Assembly (NCBI GenBank): GCA_016207625.1
Contig: JACQPF010000195.1
Span: forward strand, 1-8,422
Source: Elusimicrobiota bacterium
Lineage (GTDB): Bacteria > Elusimicrobiota > Elusimicrobia > FEN-1173
Length of the DNA stretch: 8,422 nt
Direction of reading: 5' to 3'
In this document: in pieces, positions 1-5,699 of the stretch
How the letters are laid out: the number at the start of each line of letters is the position of its first letter
How positions within the stretch are numbered: the stretch's first letter is position 1
Translations under genes and position numbers: made by a program
The notes under the pieces: model-generated
What the model saw: only the letters and a program-made list of their open reading frames with translations
Told to the model about the DNA's origin: nothing
The model's database searches: none

Positions 1-444
1 AGGCTGGACCTGAACTACTACAACCACTTCTTGTCCCGGCAGACCCTCGCGCTCCATTTCCAAGGCGAGCAGATCATCAACCCCCAGGCCGACACGCAGC
101 TGCTCCTCGGCGGAGACAAGGGCCTGCGCGGCTACCAGTTGAATCAATTCAACGGCAACAAACTTCTCCTGTTCAACGCCGAGAACCGTTTCTTCCTCGT
201 GGACGATGTCCTGCGGCTGGCCAGCCTGGGCACCTCCGTCTTCTTCGACGCGGGCTATGTTTGGGACCGGGGCCGGGAAGTCCGGTTCAGGGACATCAAG
301 GCGGACATCGGCGCCGGGTTCCGGATCTACTTGGCCCGCTCCAGCGTCGGGAACGTCCTCCGTTTCGACATCGCCTACGCGCTCAACCGGATCCCCGGCG
401 AAGACCGCGTGGTGATCACTTTCGGCTCAGAGCAGGCGTTTTGA
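1..444 (+). CDS. Omp85-superfamily outer-membrane protein, C-terminal fragment (5' end outside window)
   Basis: The reading frame is open from the first base and ends at TGA 442-444, giving the last 147 residues of a longer protein. The fragment carries GLRGY (bases 121-135). This matches the conserved (V/I/L)RG(F/Y) element on the loop that plugs the pore of Omp85 proteins (BamA, TamA, FhaC type). It is followed by alternating beta-strand sequence (LLLFNAENRFFLVDD, then LGTSVFFDAGYVWD). The last strand ends in phenylalanine, as expected of a beta-signal recognised by the BAM machinery. The protein therefore sits in the outer membrane. The POTRA region that would separate BamA, TamA and two-partner-secretion transporters lies outside the window, so the exact role (assembly factor or exporter) cannot be assigned. 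The family call is firm; the subfamily is open. Confidence 0.85.
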   Translation, partial: RLDLNYYNHFLSRQTLALHFQGEQIINPQADTQLLLGGDKGLRGYQLNQFNGNKLLLFNAENRFFLVDDVLRLASLGTSVFFDAGYVWDRGREVRFRDIKADIGAGFRIYLARSSVGNVLRFDIAYALNRIPGEDRVVITFGSEQAF

Positions 445-461
445 GCCGGCTCAAATCGCTC

Positions 462-490
462 TTGCGTCGGCGCCTTTTCGGTGCTATCTT
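462..490 (+). promoter_or_regulatory. Possible sigma70-like promoter of the 187-aa membrane protein gene
   Basis: TTGCGT (462-467), a 17-bp spacer and TATCTT (485-490) lie just before the ATG at 497. The predicted transcription start falls on or next to the ATG, and no Shine-Dalgarno sequence precedes it. The boxes match consensus only partly (3/6 and 4/6), so the promoter is tentative. It gains some weight because two other genes in the window show the same geometry. Confidence 0.35.
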
Positions 491-496
491 GTCCGC

Positions 497-1060
497 ATGT
501 TGAGGCCTAATTATTCTCTCATCGAGCAGGCCGGAGGGTTGTCCGTACAATGGACGCCGCCGAGCCTTCCCCTCCTCTTCCTCCCCGTCGGTCTTTCTCT
601 GGCCGTCCTCGGTTTGGCTGTCTTTTTCTTCCGGAAACCCCTGTCCGAAGGACTGAGGCCCCTTCTCAACGCGGATTGGCTGACGGAGCGATTCGTGCGC
701 TGGACGAGCCTGGGAGTCGTGGGGGTTTCTGCGGTCCTGGCCCTGTTCGCCGGACCCAATGTCCCGCTCGTCTCCTGGAACCTGTCCCGTCAGGGCCTGG
801 CCATCAAGAGCTTGAATGGGGATGTCCAAATCCCTTGGGAAAAAATCGATTCCGTGCGTTTGGAGGGAGAAAAAGAGGATTTGGCGGACTCGTCCTTGGT
901 GATCGATTACGACAAAGGGAAGAAAGCGTGGCTGGTCATGAAATGGGTTTTGGTCCCGCACCGCCTTCGCATCGCGAAAGCGCTGGCGGGCGTGATCCCC
1001 GACAAGATGAAACCCGTCACGGAGAACGCCGCCTATATGGAGAAAATCAGGGAGCGGTAA
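497..1060 (+). CDS. Hypothetical membrane protein with two N-terminal helices and a soluble C-terminal domain
   Basis: This 187-aa protein is not recognised as a named family. Two hydrophobic segments are visible, about residues 24-45 (rich in L, V and F, ending before RKP) and 70-91. They are joined by a roughly 25-residue linker with mixed charges. The remaining ~95 residues are soluble and alternate hydrophobic and charged residues. The stretch around residues 94-150 (WNLSRQGLAIKSLNGD, then IPWEKIDSVRLEGE) has the rhythm of bacterial PH-like membrane proteins, in which a strand bearing 'I.W..I..V' follows two helices. That resemblance is an inference by eye. ATG 497 is the only sensible start that keeps helix 1 intact; there is no Shine-Dalgarno sequence. 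The gene converges with the minus-strand DUF2784 gene with 3 bp between the stop codons. It may be independent of the Omp85 gene, whose stop lies 52 bp upstream. Confidence 0.72.
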   Translation: MLRPNYSLIEQAGGLSVQWTPPSLPLLFLPVGLSLAVLGLAVFFFRKPLSEGLRPLLNADWLTERFVRWTSLGVVGVSAVLALFAGPNVPLVSWNLSRQGLAIKSLNGDVQIPWEKIDSVRLEGEKEDLADSSLVIDYDKGKKAWLVMKWVLVPHRLRIAKALAGVIPDKMKPVTENAAYMEKIRER

Positions 1061-1063
1061 AGA

Positions 1064-1438
1064 TCAAGCCTTCCGGGGCGAAACCGCCCTCGCCCATAAC
1101 CAGCCGTAAACCACCGTCCACATCAACGTCCACACCGTGATCGCCACGCAGACGTCGTGCGTCTGCACGTTCCAGGACGCCAGCTTGCTCAAATAATGAG
1201 AGAGGAAGCTCCCGGCGTAGGCGGCGGAAGGGTCGTAGTGCATGCGTAGGCTGGTCTCGATGACGGTGAGAGGGCAATACGCGCCGGAGGCGCTGATCAA
1301 GAACGTGCCCCAGAGCAGGATCAGGTGGACGATGCGGAGGGAGGAGTTCTTCACGGCCCAAAGCGGGCCCAGGAAAGCGGCGGCCACCCAGAACGCATGG
1401 ACGACCAATGAAACATCTGCGAGGACTTTCCAAACCAT
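1064..1438 (-). CDS. DUF2784 family small membrane protein
   Basis: This 124-aa integral membrane protein has about four hydrophobic segments. The pattern fits DUF2784: an N-terminal 'LADVSLVVHAFWVAAAFLG' helix, 'LRIVHLILLWGTF', then the family signature of a Cys-Pro-Leu-Thr step followed by an amphipathic 'E.SLR' and a Tyr-Ala-Gly-Ser-Phe...His-Tyr element. The length is typical of the family, whose function is unknown. The ATG (1436-1438) directly abuts the TAG stop of the upstream dehydrogenase gene (1439-1441). No Shine-Dalgarno sequence is visible, so translation probably depends on ribosomes finishing the dehydrogenase (translational coupling). It would be expressed from the same minus-strand transcript. 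Whether it works with the sugar-nucleotide enzyme is not shown. Its stop codon lies 3 bp from that of the convergent plus-strand gene. Confidence 0.85.
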   Translation of the reverse strand: MVWKVLADVSLVVHAFWVAAAFLGPLWAVKNSSLRIVHLILLWGTFLISASGAYCPLTVIETSLRMHYDPSAAYAGSFLSHYLSKLASWNVQTHDVCVAITVWTLMWTVVYGWLWARAVSPRKA

Positions 1439-2731
1439 CTACAATTTCACGATTTTTTTATTGACCAGCCCTTGGGTCGCGTTCCGGGAATCCACCACCA
1501 GGGTCGCGGACTTGACGATTTCGCCCACGTCGAAACAGCTGTGGTTGGTCACGATGACCACGCAGTCCTGTTTCCGCAAAACGGCGCCCGAGAGAGCCGT
1601 CCCCGTCATGGAGATGCCGTCCACGTGGAATTGCCCGACATAGGGATCGTGGTAGCTCACGACGGCCCCGCGCTCCTTGAGGTGCTCGATCACGAACAAC
1701 GCGGGCGATTCCCGCACGTCCCCGATGTCTTTTTTATAGGCCACGCCGAGGACGAGGATGCGGGACCCCTTGACCGATTTCCCGCGCGCGTTGAGAGCGT
1801 CGGCCACTTTCTTCACGAGGTATTCCGGCATGGCGGAGTTGATCTCCTCGGCCAGGTTGATGAAACGCGAATAGAAATTCAAGGTCTTCAGCTTCCAGGA
1901 AAGGTACTGCGGGTCCAGAGGGATGCAATGCCCGCCGATGCCCGGCCCCGGGTAAAAAGGCATGAACCCGAAGGGCTTGGTGGCCGCCGCGTCGATGACC
2001 TCCCAAGTGCTCAGCTTCAACCGGTCGCACATGAGAGCCACTTCGTTCACAAGCGCGATGTTCACCGCTCGGAAGGTGTTCTCCAAAAGCTTCACCATCT
2101 CCGCCGCCTCGGTGGATGAGACGGGGACCACCCGGTCCACGATCGCGGAGTAGAGGACTTTGCCCAGCCGAGAGCACTCCGGGGTCATGCCGCCCACGAT
2201 CTTCGGCGTGTTCCGGATGCCGAACTTCTTGTTGCCGGGGTCCACCCGCTCCGGAGAGAAAACCAGGTGGAAGTCGCGCCCCGCTTTGTACCCGTTTTTC
2301 TCCAGCATGGGCAGTACGATTTCCCTCGTTGTCCCGGGATAGGTGGTGCTTTCCAGCACCACGACTTGCCCCTTGCGCAGCGTGGCGCTGACTTTCTCAA
2401 TGGCGGACACGATGTATTGAATATCGGGGTCTTTGGTCTTCCTGAGAGGGGTCGGCACGCAGGTGATGATGGCGTCCATCTTCGAGAGGCGCTTGAAGTC
2501 CAGCGTGGCGTTCAACTTCTTTGATTTGACGAGGGACTTCACCTCCTCCACCGGAACGTCCGGGATATAGGAAAGGCCATTCGCGATGGACTTCACTTTT
2601 TTCGCGTCCACCTCGAACCCGGTCACTTCGAACCCGGCCTTGGCGAATTCCACGGCCAGCGGCAGCCCGACGTAACCCAGCCCGATGACGCCGATCCGCG
2701 CGCTTTTGTCCTTCATCCGAATGTCCAACAT
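1439..2731 (-). CDS. wbpA: Nucleotide-sugar (UDP-N-acetylglucosamine-type) 6-dehydrogenase, WbpA-like
   Basis: This cytosolic enzyme of the UDP-glucose/UDP-GlcNAc/GDP-mannose dehydrogenase family oxidises C6 of a UDP-sugar to a uronic acid with two NAD+. The product feeds capsule, O-antigen or exopolysaccharide synthesis. At 430 aa it is full length. The N-terminal Rossmann fold has GLGYVG (residues 17-22). The middle domain has ESTTYPGTT and FSPERVDPG. The catalytic cysteine is C269 in GPGIGGHCIPLDP. The C-terminal UDP-binding domain has VLGVAYKKDIGDVRESPA. The FYPGPGIGGHCIP context, followed by RFINLAEEINSAMPEYLV, resembles WbpA/TviB-type UDP-GlcNAc dehydrogenases more than UDP-glucose dehydrogenase (Ugd); the symbol reflects that subfamily and not proven substrate. 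Start ATG 2731 is chosen for the AGAGGAG 8 nt upstream; ATG 2716 (M6) is an alternative. It lies 29 bp downstream of tRNA-Phe and is followed immediately by the DUF2784 gene. No glycosyltransferases are nearby. Confidence 0.93.
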   Translation of the reverse strand: MLDIRMKDKSARIGVIGLGYVGLPLAVEFAKAGFEVTGFEVDAKKVKSIANGLSYIPDVPVEEVKSLVKSKKLNATLDFKRLSKMDAIITCVPTPLRKTKDPDIQYIVSAIEKVSATLRKGQVVVLESTTYPGTTREIVLPMLEKNGYKAGRDFHLVFSPERVDPGNKKFGIRNTPKIVGGMTPECSRLGKVLYSAIVDRVVPVSSTEAAEMVKLLENTFRAVNIALVNEVALMCDRLKLSTWEVIDAAATKPFGFMPFYPGPGIGGHCIPLDPQYLSWKLKTLNFYSRFINLAEEINSAMPEYLVKKVADALNARGKSVKGSRILVLGVAYKKDIGDVRESPALFVIEHLKERGAVVSYHDPYVGQFHVDGISMTGTALSGAVLRKQDCVVIVTNHSCFDVGEIVKSATLVVDSRNATQGLVNKKIVKL

Positions 2732-2739
2732 CCGTTAAG

Positions 2740-2746
2740 CTCCTCT
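2740..2746 (-). promoter_or_regulatory. Ribosome binding site of the dehydrogenase
   Basis: Read on the minus strand, AGAGGAG lies 8 nt before ATG 2731. It supports this start over the in-frame ATG at 2716. Confidence 0.75.
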
Positions 2747-2760
2747 GGAATAAAAAAATG

Positions 2761-2833
2761 TGCCGAGGGTCAGAATTGAACTGACGACACCAGGTTTTTC
2801 AGACCTGTGCTCTACCGACTGTGCTACCTCGGC
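2761..2833 (-). tRNA. tRNA-Phe (GAA)
   Basis: The 73-nt minus-strand sequence folds as a cloverleaf. The acceptor stem GCCGAGG/CCTCGGC is perfect (7 bp) with discriminator A. The anticodon stem CAGGT/ACCTG encloses the loop CTGAAAA, giving anticodon GAA (Phe). The variable loop is GTGTC. The T stem GTCAG/CTGAC encloses TTCAATT. The D arm is GCAC-AGTCGGTA-GAGC, in which the third pair is an A·A mismatch (12·23, normally U-A). The 3' CCA is not encoded: the discriminator is followed by CA and then seven T (2752-2758). The gene lies 29 bp upstream of the dehydrogenase start, on the same strand, and could share its transcript. Confidence 0.95.
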
Positions 2834-2842
2834 GCGGGGTTT

Positions 2843-2859
2843 CGGCACGTTCAGTGCCG
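2843..2859. repeat. Small inverted repeat in the tRNA leader
   Basis: Arms CGGCAC (2843-2848) and GTGCCG (2854-2859) pair perfectly over a 5-nt loop. It lies 9 nt before the tRNA 5' end on the minus-strand transcript. Confidence 0.7.
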
Positions 2860-2862
2860 CCG

Positions 2863-2893
2863 CGCCGTCCTTGCTCTCTGAGCAAGGGCGGCG
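2863..2893. repeat. Strong 14-bp inverted repeat with 3-nt loop in the tRNA leader
   Basis: Arms 2863-2876 and 2880-2893 pair at 13 of 14 positions, with one G·T wobble on the plus strand that becomes C·A on the minus strand. The loop is 2877-2879. On the minus strand the run of T lies before the hairpin (about 2894-2899), so it is not an intrinsic terminator in the tRNA direction. On the plus strand it is followed by A, not T. The role is unknown: a leader structure for tRNA processing, or a processing or protection site. Confidence 0.75.
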
Positions 2894-2939
2894 AAAAAAC
2901 TGCGTGAAATTTCAAGGACGTCGAAAAACAATAGAAATC

Positions 2940-2969
2940 AGTATAGCAAGTGCCCCCCACACCACGCAA
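2940..2969 (-). promoter_or_regulatory. Sigma70-like promoter of the tRNA-Phe/dehydrogenase unit
   Basis: On the minus strand TTGCGT (2969-2964), an 18-bp spacer and TATACT (2945-2940, 5/6 to consensus, preceded by TTGC) point toward the tRNA. The predicted start is near 2933, which leaves a leader of about 100 nt containing two hairpins. Confidence 0.5.
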
Positions 2970-3147
2970 GGCGCCGATTTGCGCGCAGGAACATGACTCT
3001 ATGTCAGATAAATCTCACAAAAAATGAATCCCCCTCCTATAGGCTCCCCGCGCGAACAACGCTATCATAAAGACATCAGACATCCCCTGCGACAACCTCC
3101 CGGGAAAGCCCACGTTCAATTGATGAAGCGCTCTCTGAGGCCAACGC

Positions 3148-4203
3148 ATGATGCCTGCACGACGCTCATTGCTTCTCGCTTCAAACTTCTTCCTGTGGAC
3201 CGTTCCCGGCCCCCTCTTTTCCGCCTCTACACCCTCGCGGATCTCCATTTACGAAACGTCGGCCGTGGACCGTTTCGCCGTCACAGCCCATCACCTCGCC
3301 CTGGGCGGCGCGGGTTCGGCGCTCACCGACAACCCCGACGCGCTGATCCTGAACCCGGCCGCCCTGCCGACGATCCGGATGAACGGCGTCCACCTGCTGG
3401 TCTCGGGGTTGGCGACGGGGATGCGATTCTATTCCATGGCCTACGCGGGCCGGCCCATCCGCCACGTGGGGTCCTTGTCCGCCGCGTACATGCGCCTGGA
3501 TTCGGGCGACATCACAGGTCGCGCCACGGAAACGGCCGAGCCCTTCAAGTATGAAGCCTCGGACCAGTCCTTCGTCTTGGGCTACGCCAGGGACCTCTGG
3601 CCTCGCTTCGGGCTCCTGGCCGGCACCACGTTCCGCTTCCGCCGCCAGCAGATCGACACGTTGCGCGCGAATGGCTTCGGCATGGACGGCGGCCTTTTCC
3701 ACCAATTTATTCTCTCTCCCAACAACAAACTGAACGTCGGCGGCGTCTTGCAGGACGCGGTCCCCATGAAGACGCGGCTGGAAGGGACTGTATTGCGTCG
3801 AGGGAACCTGCGGGGCGGCATGGGTTTCGAATGGACGCATCAATGCGGTAACCTCCCGGCCAAATTGGTGTTGGGCTGGGACGCCGCCAGGGACCATCTC
3901 GGCGCCTTGGGCCACGCCGCCGGCGCGGAGTATGTTATCGATATGTTTTCACTACGGGCCGGTTTCAAGAAAAACGAACTGGCCTTCGGCTTTGGCGCCC
4001 GCCTGACGCGGCAAGCCCAAACCTATCTCTTGGACTACGCCCTGCTGAACCACATCTACGCACAATCCCACACCTTCTCGCTTTCGTGGCTCTTCGGCCC
4101 TGCGCCGGAGGGCCTCAGGCGCGCGGATGAGGTCCGCCCGCCCGAGGCTCCTCGCGCTCCTGTTAAGAAAAGGTTCAAGAACTCTCCCTGGAGGAGAAGG
4201 TGA
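3148..4203 (+). CDS. PorV/PorQ-like outer-membrane beta-barrel protein
   Basis: This 351-aa protein has an N-terminal Sec signal peptide: basic ARR, hydrophobic core, probable cleavage after A26 (FSA/ST). Residues 52-73 read LGGAGSALTDNPDALILNPAAL. This is the hallmark opening of the PorV/PorQ (FadL-related) barrel family, 'LGGA..A..D...A..NPA.L'. Alternating amphipathic strands follow, with aromatic girdle residues, up to SLSWLFG near residue 317, which looks like the last strand. PorV in type IX secretion is a shuttle for surface proteins; PorV-like barrels also occur widely without that system. A 34-residue tail after the barrel (318-351), rich in Pro, Arg and Lys, is unusual for an outer-membrane barrel. 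GAGG at 3137-3140 sits 7 nt before ATG 3148; a second ATG follows immediately. The stop overlaps the next gene's GTG by 4 bp, so the two genes are translationally coupled. Confidence 0.85.
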   Translation: MMPARRSLLLASNFFLWTVPGPLFSASTPSRISIYETSAVDRFAVTAHHLALGGAGSALTDNPDALILNPAALPTIRMNGVHLLVSGLATGMRFYSMAYAGRPIRHVGSLSAAYMRLDSGDITGRATETAEPFKYEASDQSFVLGYARDLWPRFGLLAGTTFRFRRQQIDTLRANGFGMDGGLFHQFILSPNNKLNVGGVLQDAVPMKTRLEGTVLRRGNLRGGMGFEWTHQCGNLPAKLVLGWDAARDHLGALGHAAGAEYVIDMFSLRAGFKKNELAFGFGARLTRQAQTYLLDYALLNHIYAQSHTFSLSWLFGPAPEGLRRADEVRPPEAPRAPVKKRFKNSPWRRR

Positions 4204-5639
4204 CCGTCAAGAAAATCTTCGTCCTCTGCGCGCACCTGTTCTGGGTCGCTTGCGTCCGCTCATGGGCCCAAGACACTGACGGCGTGGTCGCCACCACGCT
4301 GCAGATCAACAACTCCAAGTGCGCGGCCGCGGGCGTTGATTTCCTCATCGAGGTGCGGGCCGTGGACGCTCAAGGCCGGGTGGACCAAGACGCCGGCATC
4401 GTGGTCCGCGTGAGCGCGGCGCTTGTCAACCCTCTTGTGTCCTCCCCCAGCGGCAAAGCCCCCATCTATCCCCCGGACACCGCGCTGGCCAGAGGATACG
4501 CCGCAATTCCCGTGAAACCGTTTGCCGCCCAACCCCATGCGCGCGTGGCCGTCACCTATGTCTCGGGAGAGCCCGACCTGTCGGGCCTCGGCCTGCGCAA
4601 CTCCCAGGACTTCCGGGTCGATCCCGGAGATATCCCGCAGAAGGTCGACATGGGCTCAATCCAGACGGCCGGCCTGCCTTTCCCGGTGCGAGTCACCCTG
4701 GGAACCGACGTCTACGGCAACCCGGCCCAGGGCGGCGCCTTCCGGATATCCGGGGCGGAAGGCCGGGCGCCCGGCACATCGATCGCCGACGAAGGAAACG
4801 CCTCCTTGGCCCCTGTTTATTCATCACCTCAAACCTATGGAACCGATATGTTCGGCATCGCCACCTTCACCGTCACCCTCTACCGGGCCGAGACCGGGCG
4901 CCAGATCGCCGTCTCCATGTCGATCCCCGAGGAGAGCACTCTCACCGTCCGCACGCCGGGCCTCAGCGGCCTTTTCGACGTGATCCACGCCGCTGTGATT
5001 CAAAACGACGTGCCTCCGGACGAGAACGCGACAAACACCACCATCCCTCCCGGCCACCTGCACCTTTTCACGCCCGCCCGGGCCACCGCGGGCGTTCTCT
5101 TCACCAGCAGCGTGACGGTCCACGACGCCTTCAACAACGCGGTGCCGGACTACGCCGGCTTCCTGCGCTTCGAAACTTCGCCGCCGTCCGCCCGCAACCT
5201 CCTGCCGGGGGATCTCGCCGCTCCGGGAGGTTCAGCCTCGGCGTCCTTCACGCTGTTCGTCCCGGGCCCCAACGTGGTCCGCGCTTTCGACCCCGCCGCC
5301 TCCGAGCTCTCGGACGAAGGCCGCATCGACCTGGCGCTCACGTCCCTCCTCTCCGACGCCGTCGCCTTCCCCAGCCCCTACCGCCCGCAGGAGGGGCCGC
5401 TCACGTTCCGCTTCTACACCGAGACGGAGGCGCCCGTGAAAGCCGCCATCTACAACTTCGCCTCGGAGAAGCTCTGGGAATGGGAAACGTTCTCCGACCA
5501 GTTGGGCCCGGAGCGCCTCAAGCTGTTCACCTGGAGCGGCAAGGACGACCGCGGCCACGACGTTCCCCCCGGGGCCTACACCTGCGTAATCAAGGTCGGC
5601 GAAGGCATCCAAAAAATCAAATTCGGCGTCATCCAATAA
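4200..5639 (+). CDS. Secreted multi-Ig-like protein with FlgD-like C-terminal module
   Basis: This 479-aa protein starts at GTG 4200, supported by GGAGG (4190-4194) 5 nt upstream and by a signal peptide that would be lost with a later start (TVKK, hydrophobic core, SWA/QD cleavage near residue 23). The mature part is beta-rich and looks like three Ig-like units: about 29-130, 150-245 (with VYGNPAQGG) and 287-380 (SVTVHDAFNNAVPDYAGFL, the 'V.D.F.N.V..Y.G' pattern of bacterial Ig repeats). Residues 388-479 form a FlgD-like Ig module: AFPSPYRPQ at its start, then WSGKDDRGHDVPPGAY and a terminal beta strand. This module is common at the C-terminus of secreted proteins and resembles type IX sorting domains ('PNPF.P' start), but it is not diagnostic of them. 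Overlap with the PorV-like gene suggests the barrel helps export, anchor or display this protein. It has no catalytic motif; adhesin or envelope structural protein are equally possible. Confidence 0.78.
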   Translation: MTVKKIFVLCAHLFWVACVRSWAQDTDGVVATTLQINNSKCAAAGVDFLIEVRAVDAQGRVDQDAGIVVRVSAALVNPLVSSPSGKAPIYPPDTALARGYAAIPVKPFAAQPHARVAVTYVSGEPDLSGLGLRNSQDFRVDPGDIPQKVDMGSIQTAGLPFPVRVTLGTDVYGNPAQGGAFRISGAEGRAPGTSIADEGNASLAPVYSSPQTYGTDMFGIATFTVTLYRAETGRQIAVSMSIPEESTLTVRTPGLSGLFDVIHAAVIQNDVPPDENATNTTIPPGHLHLFTPARATAGVLFTSSVTVHDAFNNAVPDYAGFLRFETSPPSARNLLPGDLAAPGGSASASFTLFVPGPNVVRAFDPAASELSDEGRIDLALTSLLSDAVAFPSPYRPQEGPLTFRFYTETEAPVKAAIYNFASEKLWEWETFSDQLGPERLKLFTWSGKDDRGHDVPPGAYTCVIKVGEGIQKIKFGVIQ

Positions 5640-5661
5640 CGACCCGGCCGCATCTTCCCTA

Positions 5662-5690
5662 TTGAATTATACGCATATTGATTGTATACT
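5662..5690 (+). promoter_or_regulatory. Sigma70-like promoter of the nucleotidyltransferase gene
   Basis: TTGAAT (5662-5667), a 17-bp spacer and TATACT (5685-5690) form a near-consensus promoter. The predicted start is at about 5697, one base before ATG 5698, so the mRNA would be leaderless. A second -10-like TATAAT (5694-5699) overlaps the ATG but would start inside the gene. Confidence 0.6.
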
Positions 5691-5699
5691 GCGTATAAT
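5666..5699. repeat. 10-bp perfect inverted repeat over promoter and start codon (candidate operator)
   Basis: ATTATACGCA (5666-5675) and TGCGTATAAT (5690-5699) are exact reverse complements separated by 14 bp. The spacer contains the -10 box and GTATAC. The repeat covers the -35 end, the -10 box and the first two bases of ATG 5698. A protein bound here would block polymerase. No regulator gene is adjacent. Confidence 0.7.

Larger units (their letters stand above)
2834..3147. other. Divergent intergenic region (314 bp)
   Basis: No coding sequence is supported here. It holds the 5' leader and promoter of the minus-strand tRNA-Phe unit (hairpins at 2843-2859 and 2863-2893, promoter at 2940-2969). 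The half nearest the PorV-like gene is AT-richer and contains short repeats: TGAC-5-GTCA at 2994-3006 and tandem GACATC at 3072-3084. I could not fix a plus-strand promoter. TATCAT (3063-3068) is a fair -10 box but lacks a matching -35. GAGG at 3137-3140 is the ribosome binding site of the next gene. Confidence 0.7.

Noticed and set aside
416..961. Minus-strand open frame (181 codons) opposite the 187-aa membrane protein
   Set aside because: No ribosome binding site, composition rich in R, Q, D and G as expected for an antisense shadow, and it overlaps the end of the Omp85 gene; the plus-strand frame has two clean membrane helices.
1075..1090. GGGCG-AAAC-CGCCC hairpin as a bidirectional terminator between convergent genes
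   Set aside because: The stem is only 5-6 bp, inside DUF2784 codons, with no T-run on either side.
1472..2119. Plus-strand open frame opposite the dehydrogenase
   Set aside because: Shadow of a full-length enzyme with all catalytic motifs on the other strand.
2752..2833. tRNA-Phe as a phage or island attachment site
   Set aside because: No repeated copy of the tRNA 3' end and no integrase gene were seen in the window.
2863..2893. Strong hairpin as an intrinsic terminator
   Set aside because: The T-run lies before the hairpin in the minus direction and A follows it in the plus direction, so neither strand has hairpin-then-T.
2760..2996. Short plus-strand open frame beginning MPRVRIELTTPG
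   Set aside because: Its start is the antisense of the tRNA-Phe gene, a well-known source of spurious proteins; the rest covers leader hairpins and promoter.
3181..3915. Long minus-strand open frame (244 codons) opposite the PorV-like gene
   Set aside because: It lies inside a gene with family motifs and a signal peptide; the sequence is low-complexity R/G/E/V typical of the antisense of GC-rich coding DNA.
4227..4256. Possible lipobox (VAC) in the Ig/FlgD protein signal peptide
   Set aside because: Position -3 is Trp rather than Leu/Val/Ile; a type I site at SWA/QD fits better.
5662..5697. TTG 5662 as start of the nucleotidyltransferase (12 extra residues)
   Set aside because: The TTG is the first half of a -35 box and the extra residues lie in promoter and operator sequence; ATG 5698 fits the transcription start.
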